Shown here: in pieces, positions 36,088 through 44,933 of the stretch
Layout of the letters: each line of letters begins with the position of its first letter
How positions within the stretch are numbered: position 1 is the stretch's first letter
Source of the DNA: Bdellovibrionales bacterium RIFOXYC1_FULL_37_79
GTDB taxonomy: Bacteria > Bdellovibrionota > Bacteriovoracia > Bacteriovoracales > Bacteriovoracaceae
Length of the DNA stretch: 64,000 nucleotides
Assembly (NCBI GenBank): GCA_001770015.1
Contig: MEQB01000016.1
Span: 1-64,000, forward strand
Direction of reading: 5' to 3'
Made by a program: the position numbers and the translations under genes
The notes under the pieces: model-generated
What the model was told of the DNA's origin: nothing
The model's input: the letters and a program-made list of their open reading frames with translations, nothing else
Database searches by the model: none

Positions 36088-36119
36088 AAGAAGGCTCAAA
36101 ATGTGGGCCTTCTTTTTTT
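36088..36119 (+). terminator. Intrinsic terminator after ppdK
   Basis: Stem AAGAAGGCTC (36088-36097) with GGGCCTTCTT (36105-36114), ten pairs with one G-U, followed directly by a T run. It lies 22 bases after ppdK; the reverse strand is also T-rich after the stem, so it may also serve the converging hydrolase gene. Confidence 0.85.
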
Positions 36120-36129
36120 AATCACGGTA

Positions 36130-36780
36130 TTACAATATTGCACTTTTTATTAACCATGTTTGCAAATCATACACCGAAGATAGGGATAAATCCGGGCGTG
36201 GATCTTTCTCCGTTAAAGGTATTAAATATTTACTCCAGGTAACATGAATCGCTTTGCATCCAAAGCGACGGGCCCCCTCTATATCGTGGGCATGATCACC
36301 AATAATAATTATCTCCGCTGGAATAACATTGAATTTCCTGGCAATCAGTCCAATGCCTTCCGGATGAGGTTTATTCTTATTTACGCTCGTGCACCCAATA
36401 ACCATTTTGAAAAAATGATCCAACTTATTTCTCTTTAAAATTTTTATCGCAGATTCGGTATCACGCCCTGTCCAGACTGCTAACGTAAATCGCTTATATA
36501 AATTTTCAAGAAGCTCTGGTATCCCATCATAAAATACACTTTTGCCTGCATACTTATTGGAAAAATCTATCAACCTCTTCTGAGCCTTTAATTCGTCGGC
36601 TGGTGTTTGCAAATATCCTGAAAATAGTTCATTTGGACTCCTCGTCCTGATTACCTCAATATCCTCATTCGTCATTTTAATATTCCAGGGAGAAAGGGCA
36701 TAATCAATGCTCTTGAAAATCATATCCCCTGAATCGATTATGGTTCCGTCTAGGTCAAAAATGCATACTTTAATATTCAT
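36130..36780 (-). CDS. HAD-family hydrolase, phosphoglycolate-phosphatase-like
   Basis: 216 residues. HAD motif I DLDGTI at the N-terminus (nucleophile in IFDLDG), motif II LAVWTGRD, motif III with KPHPEG, and motif IV IIGDHAHDIEGAR are all present. Gph-like phosphatases hydrolyse phosphoglycolate or other phosphorylated metabolites. The substrate cannot be told from sequence. Confidence 0.88.
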   Translation of the reverse strand: MNIKVCIFDLDGTIIDSGDMIFKSIDYALSPWNIKMTNEDIEVIRTRSPNELFSGYLQTPADELKAQKRLIDFSNKYAGKSVFYDGIPELLENLYKRFTLAVWTGRDTESAIKILKRNKLDHFFKMVIGCTSVNKNKPHPEGIGLIARKFNVIPAEIIIIGDHAHDIEGARRFGCKAIHVTWSKYLIPLTEKDPRPDLSLSSVYDLQTWLIKSAIL

Positions 36781-36860
36781 AGACCCTCTATGTTCGTCGC
36801 GTCAATGTGTGCTATTGAATTAAAGTCAGTCGAACTCTAGCATTTGCTCTTAACAATTAC

Positions 36861-36879
36861 TATTATTTATTAAATAATA
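36861..36879. repeat. AT-rich 19-base palindrome
   Basis: Arms TATTATTTA (36861-36869) and its complement (36871-36879) around one base, in the divergent region between the HAD gene and a small gene. The same nine-base half occurs in the inverted repeat at 9118-9163. The A/T content makes chance plausible. Confidence 0.4.
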
Positions 36880-36915
36880 CTCAGGATAACTTTTTTTATT
36901 TAAATTGGAGTAACG

Positions 36916-37155
36916 ATGAACGATGAAAACATTAAAGCTGAATTAGAGAGACTACGCGCTGAGAACGAAGCCCTTAAAAAAACCAGCTCAAAAGGTCTTA
37001 CCATGAAAGTCAGCCAAAAGGGTGCTCTATCCATTTACGGAATGGGACGATTTCCGGTAACTCTCTACAAGGAGCAATGGTTAAAACTTCTAGATATGTC
37101 AAATGACATTCGCGCGTTCATAAAAGCAAACGAAGAAGAATTAAAAACCAAATAG
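36916..37155 (+). CDS. Conserved small protein of unknown function
   Basis: 79 residues: a short N-terminal coiled-coil-like stretch (IKAELERLRAENEALKK), then the conserved core SQKGALSIYGMGRFPVTLYKEQW followed by LKLLDMS. I recognise this core as widespread in bacteria, including cyanobacteria, without a function. GGAG lies seven bases before the ATG. Confidence 0.8.
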   Translation: MNDENIKAELERLRAENEALKKTSSKGLTMKVSQKGALSIYGMGRFPVTLYKEQWLKLLDMSNDIRAFIKANEEELKTK

Positions 37156-37171
37156 ATTTCAAAAATCTTAT

Positions 37172-37504
37172 TTATAACGAGTCAACAATTCCATCTTTGC
37201 ACTTTGGCAGGCTTATTTCGCCGTATTTAGAAGTCTTGCTTATGAGACAACAACGATTTTTCTTAGACTCTTTTTCAATCATTTGTTTACACATTTCCGG
37301 CGTTCTTTCTACGGGATCCAACATAAGATGACCATTTCTGATTCTCGTAGATTCCATACACCTTGCAATTTTATATTCCTCGTAGATTCTAAAAAGATAC
37401 TCCCATTCCACGGTCTTGCAAAAATAAATTGCCTCAACTTCAGGAGCCTTATTGCTTGCACACGCCCCTAATATCCATAAAATTAAAAATGTTAAAACTT
37501 TCAT
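37172..37504 (-). CDS. Small cysteine-rich lipoprotein
   Basis: 110 residues with a good lipobox (ILGAC at the signal peptide end). The mature part contains several cysteines, including an adjacent pair in KNRCCLIS, and no known domain. It is preceded by a short divergent region shared with gshA. Confidence 0.65.
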   Translation of the reverse strand: MKVLTFLILWILGACASNKAPEVEAIYFCKTVEWEYLFRIYEEYKIARCMESTRIRNGHLMLDPVERTPEMCKQMIEKESKKNRCCLISKTSKYGEISLPKCKDGIVDSL

Positions 37505-37578
37505 TTCAAACCCTTTATCAATAGACTTTTAATCCCATCTTTTATATCACAATACAGGTATTATAATAATTTGTTGAG

Positions 37579-39150
37579 TTGTTTAATTTGAAAAAAACAC
37601 CTTTGGATAATATTTCTTTTTTTGAACACGCTGAACACCACTGCTTACTTAACCATATTTCAAGAGGAATCGAAAGGGAGTGCCTAAGGATCAGTCCAGA
37701 CGGGACCATCGCCCAAACCAGACACCCCGAAAGCTTGGGAACAAGTCTCACCCACCCATTTATCACTACCGATTTTTCAGAGTCCATGATTGAATTCATT
37801 ACACCAATATTCAACACCCCCAAACAACTTCTCAAATTCTTAAATGATCTCCACATTTTCGCGGTTAATAATATTGGTGAAGAAATGCTTTGGCCCCTTA
37901 GCATGCCTTGCCTGCAAAAAAATCAACCAATTCCTATCGCTGAATATGGTGATTCAAATATTGGAAAATTTAAAAGATTATACCGCATCGGTCTTCATCA
38001 CCGCTATGGCAGCAACATGCAAATTATCTCCGGCATTCACTATAATTTTTCAATGCCGGAAGAGTTTTGGCCAGCTTACCGAAACTATCTTCAAAACCAA
38101 AAATCCATTATGGATTTTAAATCTGATGGTTATCTCAATCTTATCAGAAATGTTCATCAATACGGCTGGCTAATTAGCTATCTTTTCGGAGCTTCGCCCA
38201 GCGTTTGCCCCCATTTTATTTCCTCTAAGAAGCAAACCAAAGACATGATTTTATCAGACAATTATAAAAATTTTTACCTCCCCCATGCTACCAGTTTAAG
38301 AATGAGCCACCTTGGATATCAAAACAATGCCAGCACCCAAATTGCTATTTGTCATAGACACTTGGATAGTTACGTTGAGGATTTGCGCCAGGCAGTTCAA
38401 ACTAAAGATCCAAATTGGGAGAAGCTTGGTATCTTTAAAAACGGTAACCGCATCCAAATTAGTGATTCCATTTTACAAATTGAAAATGAATATTATTCAA
38501 GCATCCGGCCCAAGAGAAGAACTCTCCCCAAGGAACGCCCGACTACGGCACTACTAAAACGAGGAGTCGAGTATGTTGAACTACGAAATGTTGATATTAA
38601 CCCTTTCTCCGCAATTGGTATTAGTGAATCCCAAGTAAAATTTTTAGATATTTTTTTAACCTGGTGTCTTCTGCGTAAAAGTTTAAATTGTAATCATGAA
38701 ACCCAAACTCACCAAAAATATAATCAAGAAATAGTGGTGTTACATGGACGGGAAAAAAACTTACCACTTCGAAAAGAGAAAAAAGAAATTAAACTTTCTC
38801 AATGGGCAATCGAGATCTTTAAAGAATTGGAAATTATCAGCAATTATTTTGATAAGGCAACCGGGGATGGATATCAAGAAACCGTTAAACTTTACAAAAC
38901 CTTCCTAGATGATCCCGAAAAAACCTTTTCCGCCCATGTACTAAAAGAAACTCTTAAAGATAGTTTATTTCAACTAGGACTGGAAAAAAGTAACCTTTAC
39001 AAGGATTATTTTCTTCACCAGGACCTCTCAAACGATATGCAAACGTTTTTCACATCTTCGGTTGCTAACTCATTTCATCTGCAAAAAAAATTAGAAGAGG
39101 ATAATCACGAAACTATTGAGGATTATTTAAACGACTATTTGAAAAACTAA
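37579..39150 (+). CDS. gshA: Glutamate-cysteine ligase, GshA type 1
   Basis: About 523 residues. The N-terminal GIERECLRISPDGTIAQTRHP followed by SLTHPFITTDFSESMIEFITP and later QIISGIHYNFSMP match the proteobacterial GshA family (ATP-dependent joining of glutamate and cysteine, first step of glutathione synthesis). No in-frame ATG exists upstream of the conserved region; TTG at 37579 or, better spaced from a GAG, TTG at 37588 are the likely starts. No gshB is visible in this window. Confidence 0.93.
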   Translation: MFNLKKTPLDNISFFEHAEHHCLLNHISRGIERECLRISPDGTIAQTRHPESLGTSLTHPFITTDFSESMIEFITPIFNTPKQLLKFLNDLHIFAVNNIGEEMLWPLSMPCLQKNQPIPIAEYGDSNIGKFKRLYRIGLHHRYGSNMQIISGIHYNFSMPEEFWPAYRNYLQNQKSIMDFKSDGYLNLIRNVHQYGWLISYLFGASPSVCPHFISSKKQTKDMILSDNYKNFYLPHATSLRMSHLGYQNNASTQIAICHRHLDSYVEDLRQAVQTKDPNWEKLGIFKNGNRIQISDSILQIENEYYSSIRPKRRTLPKERPTTALLKRGVEYVELRNVDINPFSAIGISESQVKFLDIFLTWCLLRKSLNCNHETQTHQKYNQEIVVLHGREKNLPLRKEKKEIKLSQWAIEIFKELEIISNYFDKATGDGYQETVKLYKTFLDDPEKTFSAHVLKETLKDSLFQLGLEKSNLYKDYFLHQDLSNDMQTFFTSSVANSFHLQKKLEEDNHETIEDYLNDYLKN

Positions 39151-39156
39151 ACCAAG

Positions 39157-39186
39157 ATGGATGACCGAACTTTTTCGATCATCCAT
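39157..39186. terminator. Candidate bidirectional terminator hairpin
   Basis: Arms 39157-39168 and 39175-39186 (ATGGATGACCGA with its complement, one mismatch) between the converging gshA and the exported-protein gene at 39211. The loop is short (ACTTTT). It lacks a strong T run on the plus strand, so activity is uncertain. Confidence 0.5.
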
Positions 39187-39210
39187 TATAATTATAATTG
39201 CTGAATAAAA

Positions 39211-39768
39211 TTAAAGACCAAGTCCTTCCAGTATTTGTTGAATTTGTTCGTCGCTTTGACCATTTTCATGGGCAAGATCAACAAAATCCGCAGCAAAGGA
39301 GTTTATATTTACTAACTTACATGTATAGTCCGACTCTCCACTTAGCGGTAGGGTCTTAATACACTTCATGTTGCCAACTGGGTAAATTATTTCATTAACC
39401 ATTTCTATCGGCTCAACATTAAGTGACTCAACAATTAACTGAGCAACTTTTCCAGTAATCGTCAAATTACCATTGAAAGAGATACCCATTGGGGAATTAT
39501 CCTTGTGGGTAACCACTAAAAAATCACATCCGCTTAAAACGTTACAAGAAATACCAAATGGTTCAATTCCCACAAACTTCTTTTCTTGAGCATCGGGCAT
39601 AACATTCAGAGCATTATAGATATTAATAGCATCAATCAAAGAGTTTTTAGTAGGCACGGGCTGGTTAGTTGCTCCATCAATTCCAAAACCACCAGTAACA
39701 AAGTGATAATCGCTGGCGAAAACACCAATAGAAAAAAGAATCCAAAACAAGCAAACAATTTTTTTCAT
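39211..39768 (-). CDS. Exported protein of unknown function
   Basis: About 185 residues with a signal peptide (MKKIVCLFWILFSIGVFAS). The start is set at 39768 because GGGGAG lies six bases upstream of it. There are cysteines at intervals (SCNVLSGC, KCIKTL, YTCKL), suggesting two disulfides. No domain recognised. Monocistronic by position. Confidence 0.65.
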   Translation of the reverse strand: MKKIVCLFWILFSIGVFASDYHFVTGGFGIDGATNQPVPTKNSLIDAINIYNALNVMPDAQEKKFVGIEPFGISCNVLSGCDFLVVTHKDNSPMGISFNGNLTITGKVAQLIVESLNVEPIEMVNEIIYPVGNMKCIKTLPLSGESDYTCKLVNINSFAADFVDLAHENGQSDEQIQQILEGLGL

Positions 39769-40051
39769 AAACATCTCCCCTGAATAAAATTACTATCTTA
39801 GAATATCAATCCCAAGCCCAACCGTTATATGTTTTGTGATTTATGATTGGCAATGCTTTACAAAACATCCTGTAAAAATGACCGACGTTAACTTCTTTCT
39901 AATTGTGGAAAAGCTATGCAAATCAATTAACAAATAAGTTTATATTTGGTCCATAAAAAATTAAATGCATGGCGTTGTAAATTTTACAGATGTAAGACAT
40001 ATTCATAAGAGAATTGTTGCGATTTTGTTAGATTTAGATTATTTTTAACGC

Positions 40052-41389
40052 ATGACACCTCTAATTTATGGTTTAAAAAAAATTCATTTTTTTGTAAAAA
40101 TAGTTACGATAACAGCTTGCCTCTTTTTGTGTTTTAACGTTTACGCCAGCAAAACTATCCTCCAAGGTAACATTATTATCCTACAGGGCTTTAACTGGGA
40201 ATCTTATGCGAATCCATCGGGGTGGTATAACGTTGTTAATTCTGTCACATCAGAAATCTCTGAAGCTGGTTTCGACTACATCTGGCTTCCTCCTCCCAAT
40301 TTAGCCTATGATGGCGAAGGAATTTACCCTCATTCGAGAGGCTATATTCCACTGGAATATTACAATCTAAATACGCCCTACGGAACCCATGTTGAACTTA
40401 AAAAATTAATTCAAAATTTAAAATCTAAAAAAATTAACGCCCTTGCGGATGTTGTAATCAATCATCGTGGCAAGCATGCCGGCACTCCAGAAAATCCAGT
40501 TTTCAAAAATCCTGATTGGGGACTTTGGGCTTTTACCGGTGGTGATGGACTTATCGGTCAAGGCGCACAAGATACCGGAGAAGCTACCGATTACGCCTAC
40601 GACTTGGATCTTACCAACAAACACATATTGGGCTACCTCAAGGACTGGATGAAATGGCTTATCACCGATATTGGATTTGCCGGATTCAGATATGATTTTG
40701 CCAAAGGTTTTTCGGGACGCTTTATAGGGGAAATAAATCAGTATACCACACCACTTTATTCCATCGGAGAATATTGGACTGACATGGATTGGAGCTGTTT
40801 TGGAAAAAAAATCTGCTATAACCAAGATGCCCACCGAAATAACATTATCAAATGGCTTAATTCAATATGGCCTAACTCCATCAACCTAAGCCAAGCTCCC
40901 GACGCTTTTGATTTCACGACCAAAGGAATCTTGCAAACCGCTATAAAAGAAAGTGAGTTTTGGAGACTCATGGATCAACAACAAAAAGCTCCTGGACTTA
41001 TCGGAATTATGCCTGAAAAAGCCATAACTTTCATTGACAATCATGATACTGGTTCAACCCAGAACCACTGGCCTTTTGGCGATAAAGATCAAATCATGCA
41101 AGGTTATGCATACATTCTAACTCATCCAGGAACACCTTGTGTATTTTGGGATCACTTTTTTGACTGGGGCTTAAAGGAAAATATTAAAAAACTTACCTAT
41201 CTTCGCAAGCAACAAGCGATAAAATCAACCTCCACCTTATACATCAAAGAAGCTTCTTACGGACTTTATGCCGCTTTTGTTGATAATAAAATTGCCGTCA
41301 AAATTGGTCCAAGAAGCTGGCATCCTGATTTAAATATATGGCAGCTATATCACTCCGGAAATGACTGGGCTGTGTGGATTAAAAAGTAA
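40052..41389 (+). CDS. Exported alpha-amylase, GH13
   Basis: 445 residues with a signal peptide ending near VYAS. The GH13 sites are present: LADVVINHR, the nucleophile GFRYDFAKG (D215), the acid SIGEYW (E240), and FIDNHDTG (D332). The layout, with a short C-terminal domain ending WIKK, resembles plant-type amylases (GH13_6). It hydrolyses internal alpha-1,4 links of starch or glycogen in the periplasm or medium. It converges on the receiver gene with one base between stop codons. Confidence 0.93.
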   Translation: MTPLIYGLKKIHFFVKIVTITACLFLCFNVYASKTILQGNIIILQGFNWESYANPSGWYNVVNSVTSEISEAGFDYIWLPPPNLAYDGEGIYPHSRGYIPLEYYNLNTPYGTHVELKKLIQNLKSKKINALADVVINHRGKHAGTPENPVFKNPDWGLWAFTGGDGLIGQGAQDTGEATDYAYDLDLTNKHILGYLKDWMKWLITDIGFAGFRYDFAKGFSGRFIGEINQYTTPLYSIGEYWTDMDWSCFGKKICYNQDAHRNNIIKWLNSIWPNSINLSQAPDAFDFTTKGILQTAIKESEFWRLMDQQQKAPGLIGIMPEKAITFIDNHDTGSTQNHWPFGDKDQIMQGYAYILTHPGTPCVFWDHFFDWGLKENIKKLTYLRKQQAIKSTSTLYIKEASYGLYAAFVDNKIAVKIGPRSWHPDLNIWQLYHSGNDWAVWIKK

Positions 41390-41390
41390 T

Positions 41391-41741
41391 TTAGGAAAAA
41401 AGTTTGTTTAACATTGCGATGACATCATCCTTGTTAAATGGTTTAAATAATGTTCCATCAACCAATGATTCCTCGAATTTTAAACTTCCCGTGGAAACCA
41501 CAATTTTACCTACACCCGGCATGGTTTTAAGAATTTCTATTACTTTTTCACCCTTCATCCCAGGCATACTTAAATCAGTAACAACAAAATCAAAATTAGC
41601 CTTTTGGGCCCTTTGAATACCTTCCTCTCCAGAAGAAGCCTCCTCAACTTCCAATCCTTCGTTTTGCAAATAAAAGTTAAGAATCTCTCTAATCTCCTCT
41701 TCATCTTCAATTATTAAGGCCCTTTTCCCTTGAAAATTCAC
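41391..41741 (-). CDS. Stand-alone CheY-like receiver protein
   Basis: About 116 residues if started at the GTG of VNFQGKRAL (41741), for which GGAG lies six bases upstream; the longer frame to 41777 would begin inside a palindrome. Receiver features seen are an acidic EDEEE cluster, the phospho-acceptor Asp in VVTDLSMPGMKG, the Thr/Ser switch in VVSTGS, and Lys in LFKPF. There is no output domain. Partner kinase not in the window. Confidence 0.88.
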   Translation of the reverse strand: MNFQGKRALIIEDEEEIREILNFYLQNEGLEVEEASSGEEGIQRAQKANFDFVVTDLSMPGMKGEKVIEILKTMPGVGKIVVSTGSLKFEESLVDGTLFKPFNKDDVIAMLNKLFS

Positions 41742-41753
41742 TCCGCACTCCAA

Positions 41754-41780
41754 ATAATGTGTCTTATTAAGACACATTAT
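41754..41780. promoter_or_regulatory. Perfect 13-base palindrome upstream of the receiver gene
   Basis: Arms ATAATGTGTCTTA (41754-41766) and its exact complement (41768-41780) with one central base. It lies 12 bases ahead of the preferred GTG start. This is either a strong dimeric operator or a 5'-leader hairpin. No T run follows, so it is not a normal terminator. Confidence 0.7.
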
Positions 41781-41833
41781 ACATCTGTTTGAAAAAAAAC
41801 TACATTGATTTAAACCTGAGCAAATTGCTTATA

Positions 41834-42379
41834 TTAAATGAACCGGTATGATGTATTCTTGATTTTTTTAGCATACAGATTTCTTATAACTATAAAAATA
41901 TCCTTGTATTCCTGGGTTTGATAATCAGGATAAGTCCAGTCCCAGTGATTAAACTTTCCATCTTGGTAAAACAACTCACTCTCCCCATATATCCCTTTAG
42001 ATAAATAAATTCGTTGCTGATGATTTTTGGTAGTCGCCAAGATAAGAGCAGAAGCACAGAGATACCCTGGATCAAGATTAATCTGCCTAACTAATTGATG
42101 ATCACGAAGTGTATCTTCAATTTCATTAGTTTTAATTTTAATACTCGGTAATTCCTCAGGTGAAATTAAATTTTTGAAGCTGGCAAACTGCCGGAACAAC
42201 GGCCCCCCCATTTCTTTTACATAATACATAGTATGATTAAAAAAAAGCTCCTCGGATTCAAAATCAAAATCACCGTAACAACACACCAATTCTTCTTTTG
42301 ATTTTAAAAGCTGATCTTTTGCCTTATAGATAAAACCAATAACTAAATTAACCGGAGGCCTTTCAATTATTTCACCCAC
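41834..42379 (-). CDS. DUF4416 protein
   Basis: 181 residues. NLDPGYLCASALILATTKN, then QRIYLSKGIYGESELFY and HWDWTYPDYQT are the DUF4416 signature. The family is found in deltaproteobacteria-like and thermophilic bacteria; its function is unknown. It is the last gene of a likely trio with acylphosphatase (eight bases away) and the TAXI binding protein. Confidence 0.88.
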   Translation of the reverse strand: MGEIIERPPVNLVIGFIYKAKDQLLKSKEELVCCYGDFDFESEELFFNHTMYYVKEMGGPLFRQFASFKNLISPEELPSIKIKTNEIEDTLRDHQLVRQINLDPGYLCASALILATTKNHQQRIYLSKGIYGESELFYQDGKFNHWDWTYPDYQTQEYKDIFIVIRNLYAKKIKNTSYRFI

Positions 42380-42387
42380 AACAAACC

Positions 42388-42666
42388 TTAATATGTAATT
42401 TTAAAATCATCATAATTACAAAAGGAATCAATTTTGACAACCTTTACGCTAAGCACTTTTGCCAGTGGGGGCCCTTTTTTAAGCCAACCATGAAGCACAT
42501 CCAAACTCTCACTATCACCTTGGGCCAAGACTTCAACATCGCCATTTGATACATTCTTTACATATCCCCGGATATTCAAGTGAGTTTTAGTAACAAAGCG
42601 GACAGTACTTGCACGAAAACACACCCCCTGCACCCGCCCACTTACAACAAACTTAAAACACTGCAA
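42388..42666 (-). CDS. acyP: Acylphosphatase
   Basis: 92 residues, normal length. GRVQGVCFRAST holds the phosphate-binding loop with the catalytic Arg, and IRGYVKNVSNGDVEVLAQG holds the catalytic Asn. It hydrolyses acyl phosphates. It lies four bases from the TAXI binding-protein gene. Confidence 0.93.
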   Translation of the reverse strand: MQCFKFVVSGRVQGVCFRASTVRFVTKTHLNIRGYVKNVSNGDVEVLAQGDSESLDVLHGWLKKGPPLAKVLSVKVVKIDSFCNYDDFKITY

Positions 42667-42670
42667 TCAA

Positions 42671-43663
42671 CTACTCCTTGATCAACTCGCTGGGGATAAA
42701 TCTGGTAAGATTTTTCTCATTATAATATTGTAAAGCACCTGGATGAATAGGGGCAGTTAACCCCATTAAACAATTTTCAACAGTTAAATTCTCATGAGAA
42801 GGATGAGATTTTTTAAACCTTTCAAAATTATCAAAAACTGCCTTGGTAAGCAGATAAACCAAATGGTTATCCACATCTGACGATGTTACTAAGGTGGCTT
42901 TTACGCCAAAAGTTTTAAGGGCCGTATCCAAAACAGTTGGGTAGATTTTTTTAGGAACCTCCACTTCAACGTAGTATGAGTGTTTATCAACCAATCTGGA
43001 GATAGACACACTATCAAGCGGAATAATATTTATCTTCTTATTTTGCTTTACTATATTTAGCACCATATCGTTAGGATTACCAATGGTGTAAAAAAAAGCA
43101 TCAATCCTGTTTTTTAAAAATCTCTCATATGCTTCCGAAGCATTCAAATATTCAGGAATAATATTTTTTTCGCTTAGTCCGTAAGCTTCCAATACATCCA
43201 TCGCATTTCCCAGTTGTCCAGATCCAGGATTACCTAAATTAACCCTTTTACCCACCAAATCTATGGTTTTATAAATCCCACTCTCAAGCGAAGCTATCAA
43301 AAGCACACTTTCTGGATGAATAGAAAAGACGGATCTCAATTTGGTTTGCCGCCCCTTTTTCTCCCACTCACCGAACCCATTCCAAGCCAAATATTGCTTA
43401 TCTGATTGAGCTATTCCAAACTCCATGTCCCCAGATAAGACAGCATGTATATTATAGACAGAACCTCCCGTACTTACATAATCTACTTTAACATGTTCCT
43501 TATGCAAAATTGTTTCCAAAAGGGAAGAAATTTCTTTTCCTGTGGGGTAATAAATGCCGGCCGTACTTCCTGTTCCAATTTTGATTACCCTGTCATTATT
43601 TAAAAATAAACATGAACTTACCAGAAAGGATAACATCGTCATCAAAATTATTTTTACTTTCAT
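42671..43663 (-). CDS. TAXI-type TRAP solute-binding lipoprotein
   Basis: 330 residues. A lipobox (LVSSC) leads into KIGTGSTAGIYYPTGKEISS, then VDYVSTGGSVYNIHAVLSGDMEFGIAQSD, the TAXI family pattern. Such proteins bind carboxylates such as glutamate for a fused TRAP membrane permease, but no TRAP permease gene is present here. It is an orphan receptor, or its partner lies elsewhere. Confidence 0.88.
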   Translation of the reverse strand: MKVKIILMTMLSFLVSSCLFLNNDRVIKIGTGSTAGIYYPTGKEISSLLETILHKEHVKVDYVSTGGSVYNIHAVLSGDMEFGIAQSDKQYLAWNGFGEWEKKGRQTKLRSVFSIHPESVLLIASLESGIYKTIDLVGKRVNLGNPGSGQLGNAMDVLEAYGLSEKNIIPEYLNASEAYERFLKNRIDAFFYTIGNPNDMVLNIVKQNKKINIIPLDSVSISRLVDKHSYYVEVEVPKKIYPTVLDTALKTFGVKATLVTSSDVDNHLVYLLTKAVFDNFERFKKSHPSHENLTVENCLMGLTAPIHPGALQYYNEKNLTRFIPSELIKE

Positions 43664-43772
43664 TAATATTGACCAATCTCTTTAATAACTAATAATCGTG
43701 AATCTTACCATAAACCTACAGTCCATGGCCAAAATGAAACAACTTAAAAAAATCAATGTTTGATAAAAGAAG

Positions 43773-44444
43773 TTATAGACTATTTTCTCTACACAGTTCA
43801 TTTAGCTCACGCAATTGATTGCCATTTTGTAGAGAAAAATAAGCCGCTTTCTCAATCGTAAGCATGATATCAATATTTTCCACAAAAACGTGAGGAGAGA
43901 CCTTTAATGGAATGTGGGCAAAATTAACAATCGCCCGCACTCCCATGGGTACAATCAGATCAACAATTGGCTGAGCCTCATTTTCTGGAACTGCCAAAAT
44001 GACGATCTCAATATTGTTTTTTTCAAAAACATCTTTAATTTTGGAAGTATGGTAGATGGGACAAATCAAATTAGAATTAAATTTTATTTCCTCATTTTTA
44101 TCAAAGGCAGCTACTATCGGAAGATCCTGCATTTTGCCACCAAAGTAGGAAAGAATAGCCTTGCCCAAATTACCAACTCCAAAAATAGCGACCTCTTGTC
44201 GCTTTGATTTTCCAAGCAGATCAGAAATTTGATTAATAATTTCTTTTACCCGGTACCCACTCTTAGGACTACCCGAATGCTCCAAAAACATCAAATCTCT
44301 TCTGACTTGTACCGCTGATAAATTAGCAAATCTCGCCAGTTCATGGGAATAAATATTCTCTCTACCACAAGCACTTTCGTAGGTAAGAAGTCTTCGGTAT
44401 AAACTTAATCGTTCGATTGTCTTATCAGGAATTAAAGATTGCAT
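43773..44444 (-). CDS. rex: Redox-sensing repressor Rex
   Basis: 223 residues. An N-terminal winged-helix domain (LSAVQVRRDLMFLEHSGSPKSGYRV) and a Rossmann domain with GVGNLGKAILSYFGG (NAD/NADH site), then the AILAVP-like stretch VILAVPENEAQPIVD. Rex senses the NADH/NAD+ ratio and represses fermentative and respiratory genes. GVGNLG is slightly unlike the usual GxGxLG only at its middle. The divergent upstream DNA contains a strong palindrome. Confidence 0.93.
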   Translation of the reverse strand: MQSLIPDKTIERLSLYRRLLTYESACGRENIYSHELARFANLSAVQVRRDLMFLEHSGSPKSGYRVKEIINQISDLLGKSKRQEVAIFGVGNLGKAILSYFGGKMQDLPIVAAFDKNEEIKFNSNLICPIYHTSKIKDVFEKNNIEIVILAVPENEAQPIVDLIVPMGVRAIVNFAHIPLKVSPHVFVENIDIMLTIEKAAYFSLQNGNQLRELNELCRENSL

Positions 44445-44933
44445 CGTATACGCCTTAAAAAAATTAACTATTTCTTAACTAATCGTAATAGGTTTTTAAT
44501 TTTAATTAAAGGATAAAAGGTGTTCATTTAACCGGTTTAAAAAAAAATTTGCTGATAAAGTTTTCACATTAGTTGTGTAAAAAATAACATCGGGAGCTGG
44601 TAGTACCAGCTCCCGAAAAAAACGAAAAATCCACATTTGCTTTTTTGAACAGGAAATTTATTAACCACATCGGAAACACATGAAAAAAACTAATCTTAAC
44701 CACACGCAAAACTCAAACTACACTAATGAAAGCAATCGGATTTTTTATAGCTTAAATCTAGTTGCACACAATATATAACACTGTGCTGTTTTATTTTCAT
44801 CCTAATAATTTGAATCATAAAATAATTACAATAGTAGTCAGGTTAATCAAATTTAATAACATAGATCTTGTATTTATAATGAGTTATGTGTTACTTAATT
44901 TTGTAAATTTAAAAGACCTTCGTGAGGAAAAAA
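44445..44933. promoter_or_regulatory. Long divergent intergenic region of rex
   Basis: About 490 bases, very AT-rich, between divergent rex and the membrane-protein gene. It contains a GC-rich perfect palindrome (44590-44616) and, just beside it, TTTTCACA (44561-44568) followed by TGTG (44574-44577), an imperfect dyad. A TTGTGTAAAAAATAACAT stretch starting at 44573 loosely resembles one half of a Rex operator, not enough for a call. Confidence 0.4.
44590..44616. repeat. GC-rich perfect palindrome upstream of rex
   Basis: Arms TCGGGAGCTGGTA (44590-44602) and its exact complement (44604-44616) around a single base. It stands out by base composition in an AT-rich divergent region. It could be a hairpin of a small RNA, a terminator with an atypical tail, or a regulator-binding site. 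Confidence 0.7.

Noticed and set aside
44561-44590. Rex operator for autoregulation
   Set aside because: TTGTGTAAAAAATAACAT matches only half of the TTGTGAAnnnnTTCACAA consensus and the dyad is imperfect, so I do not call a site.
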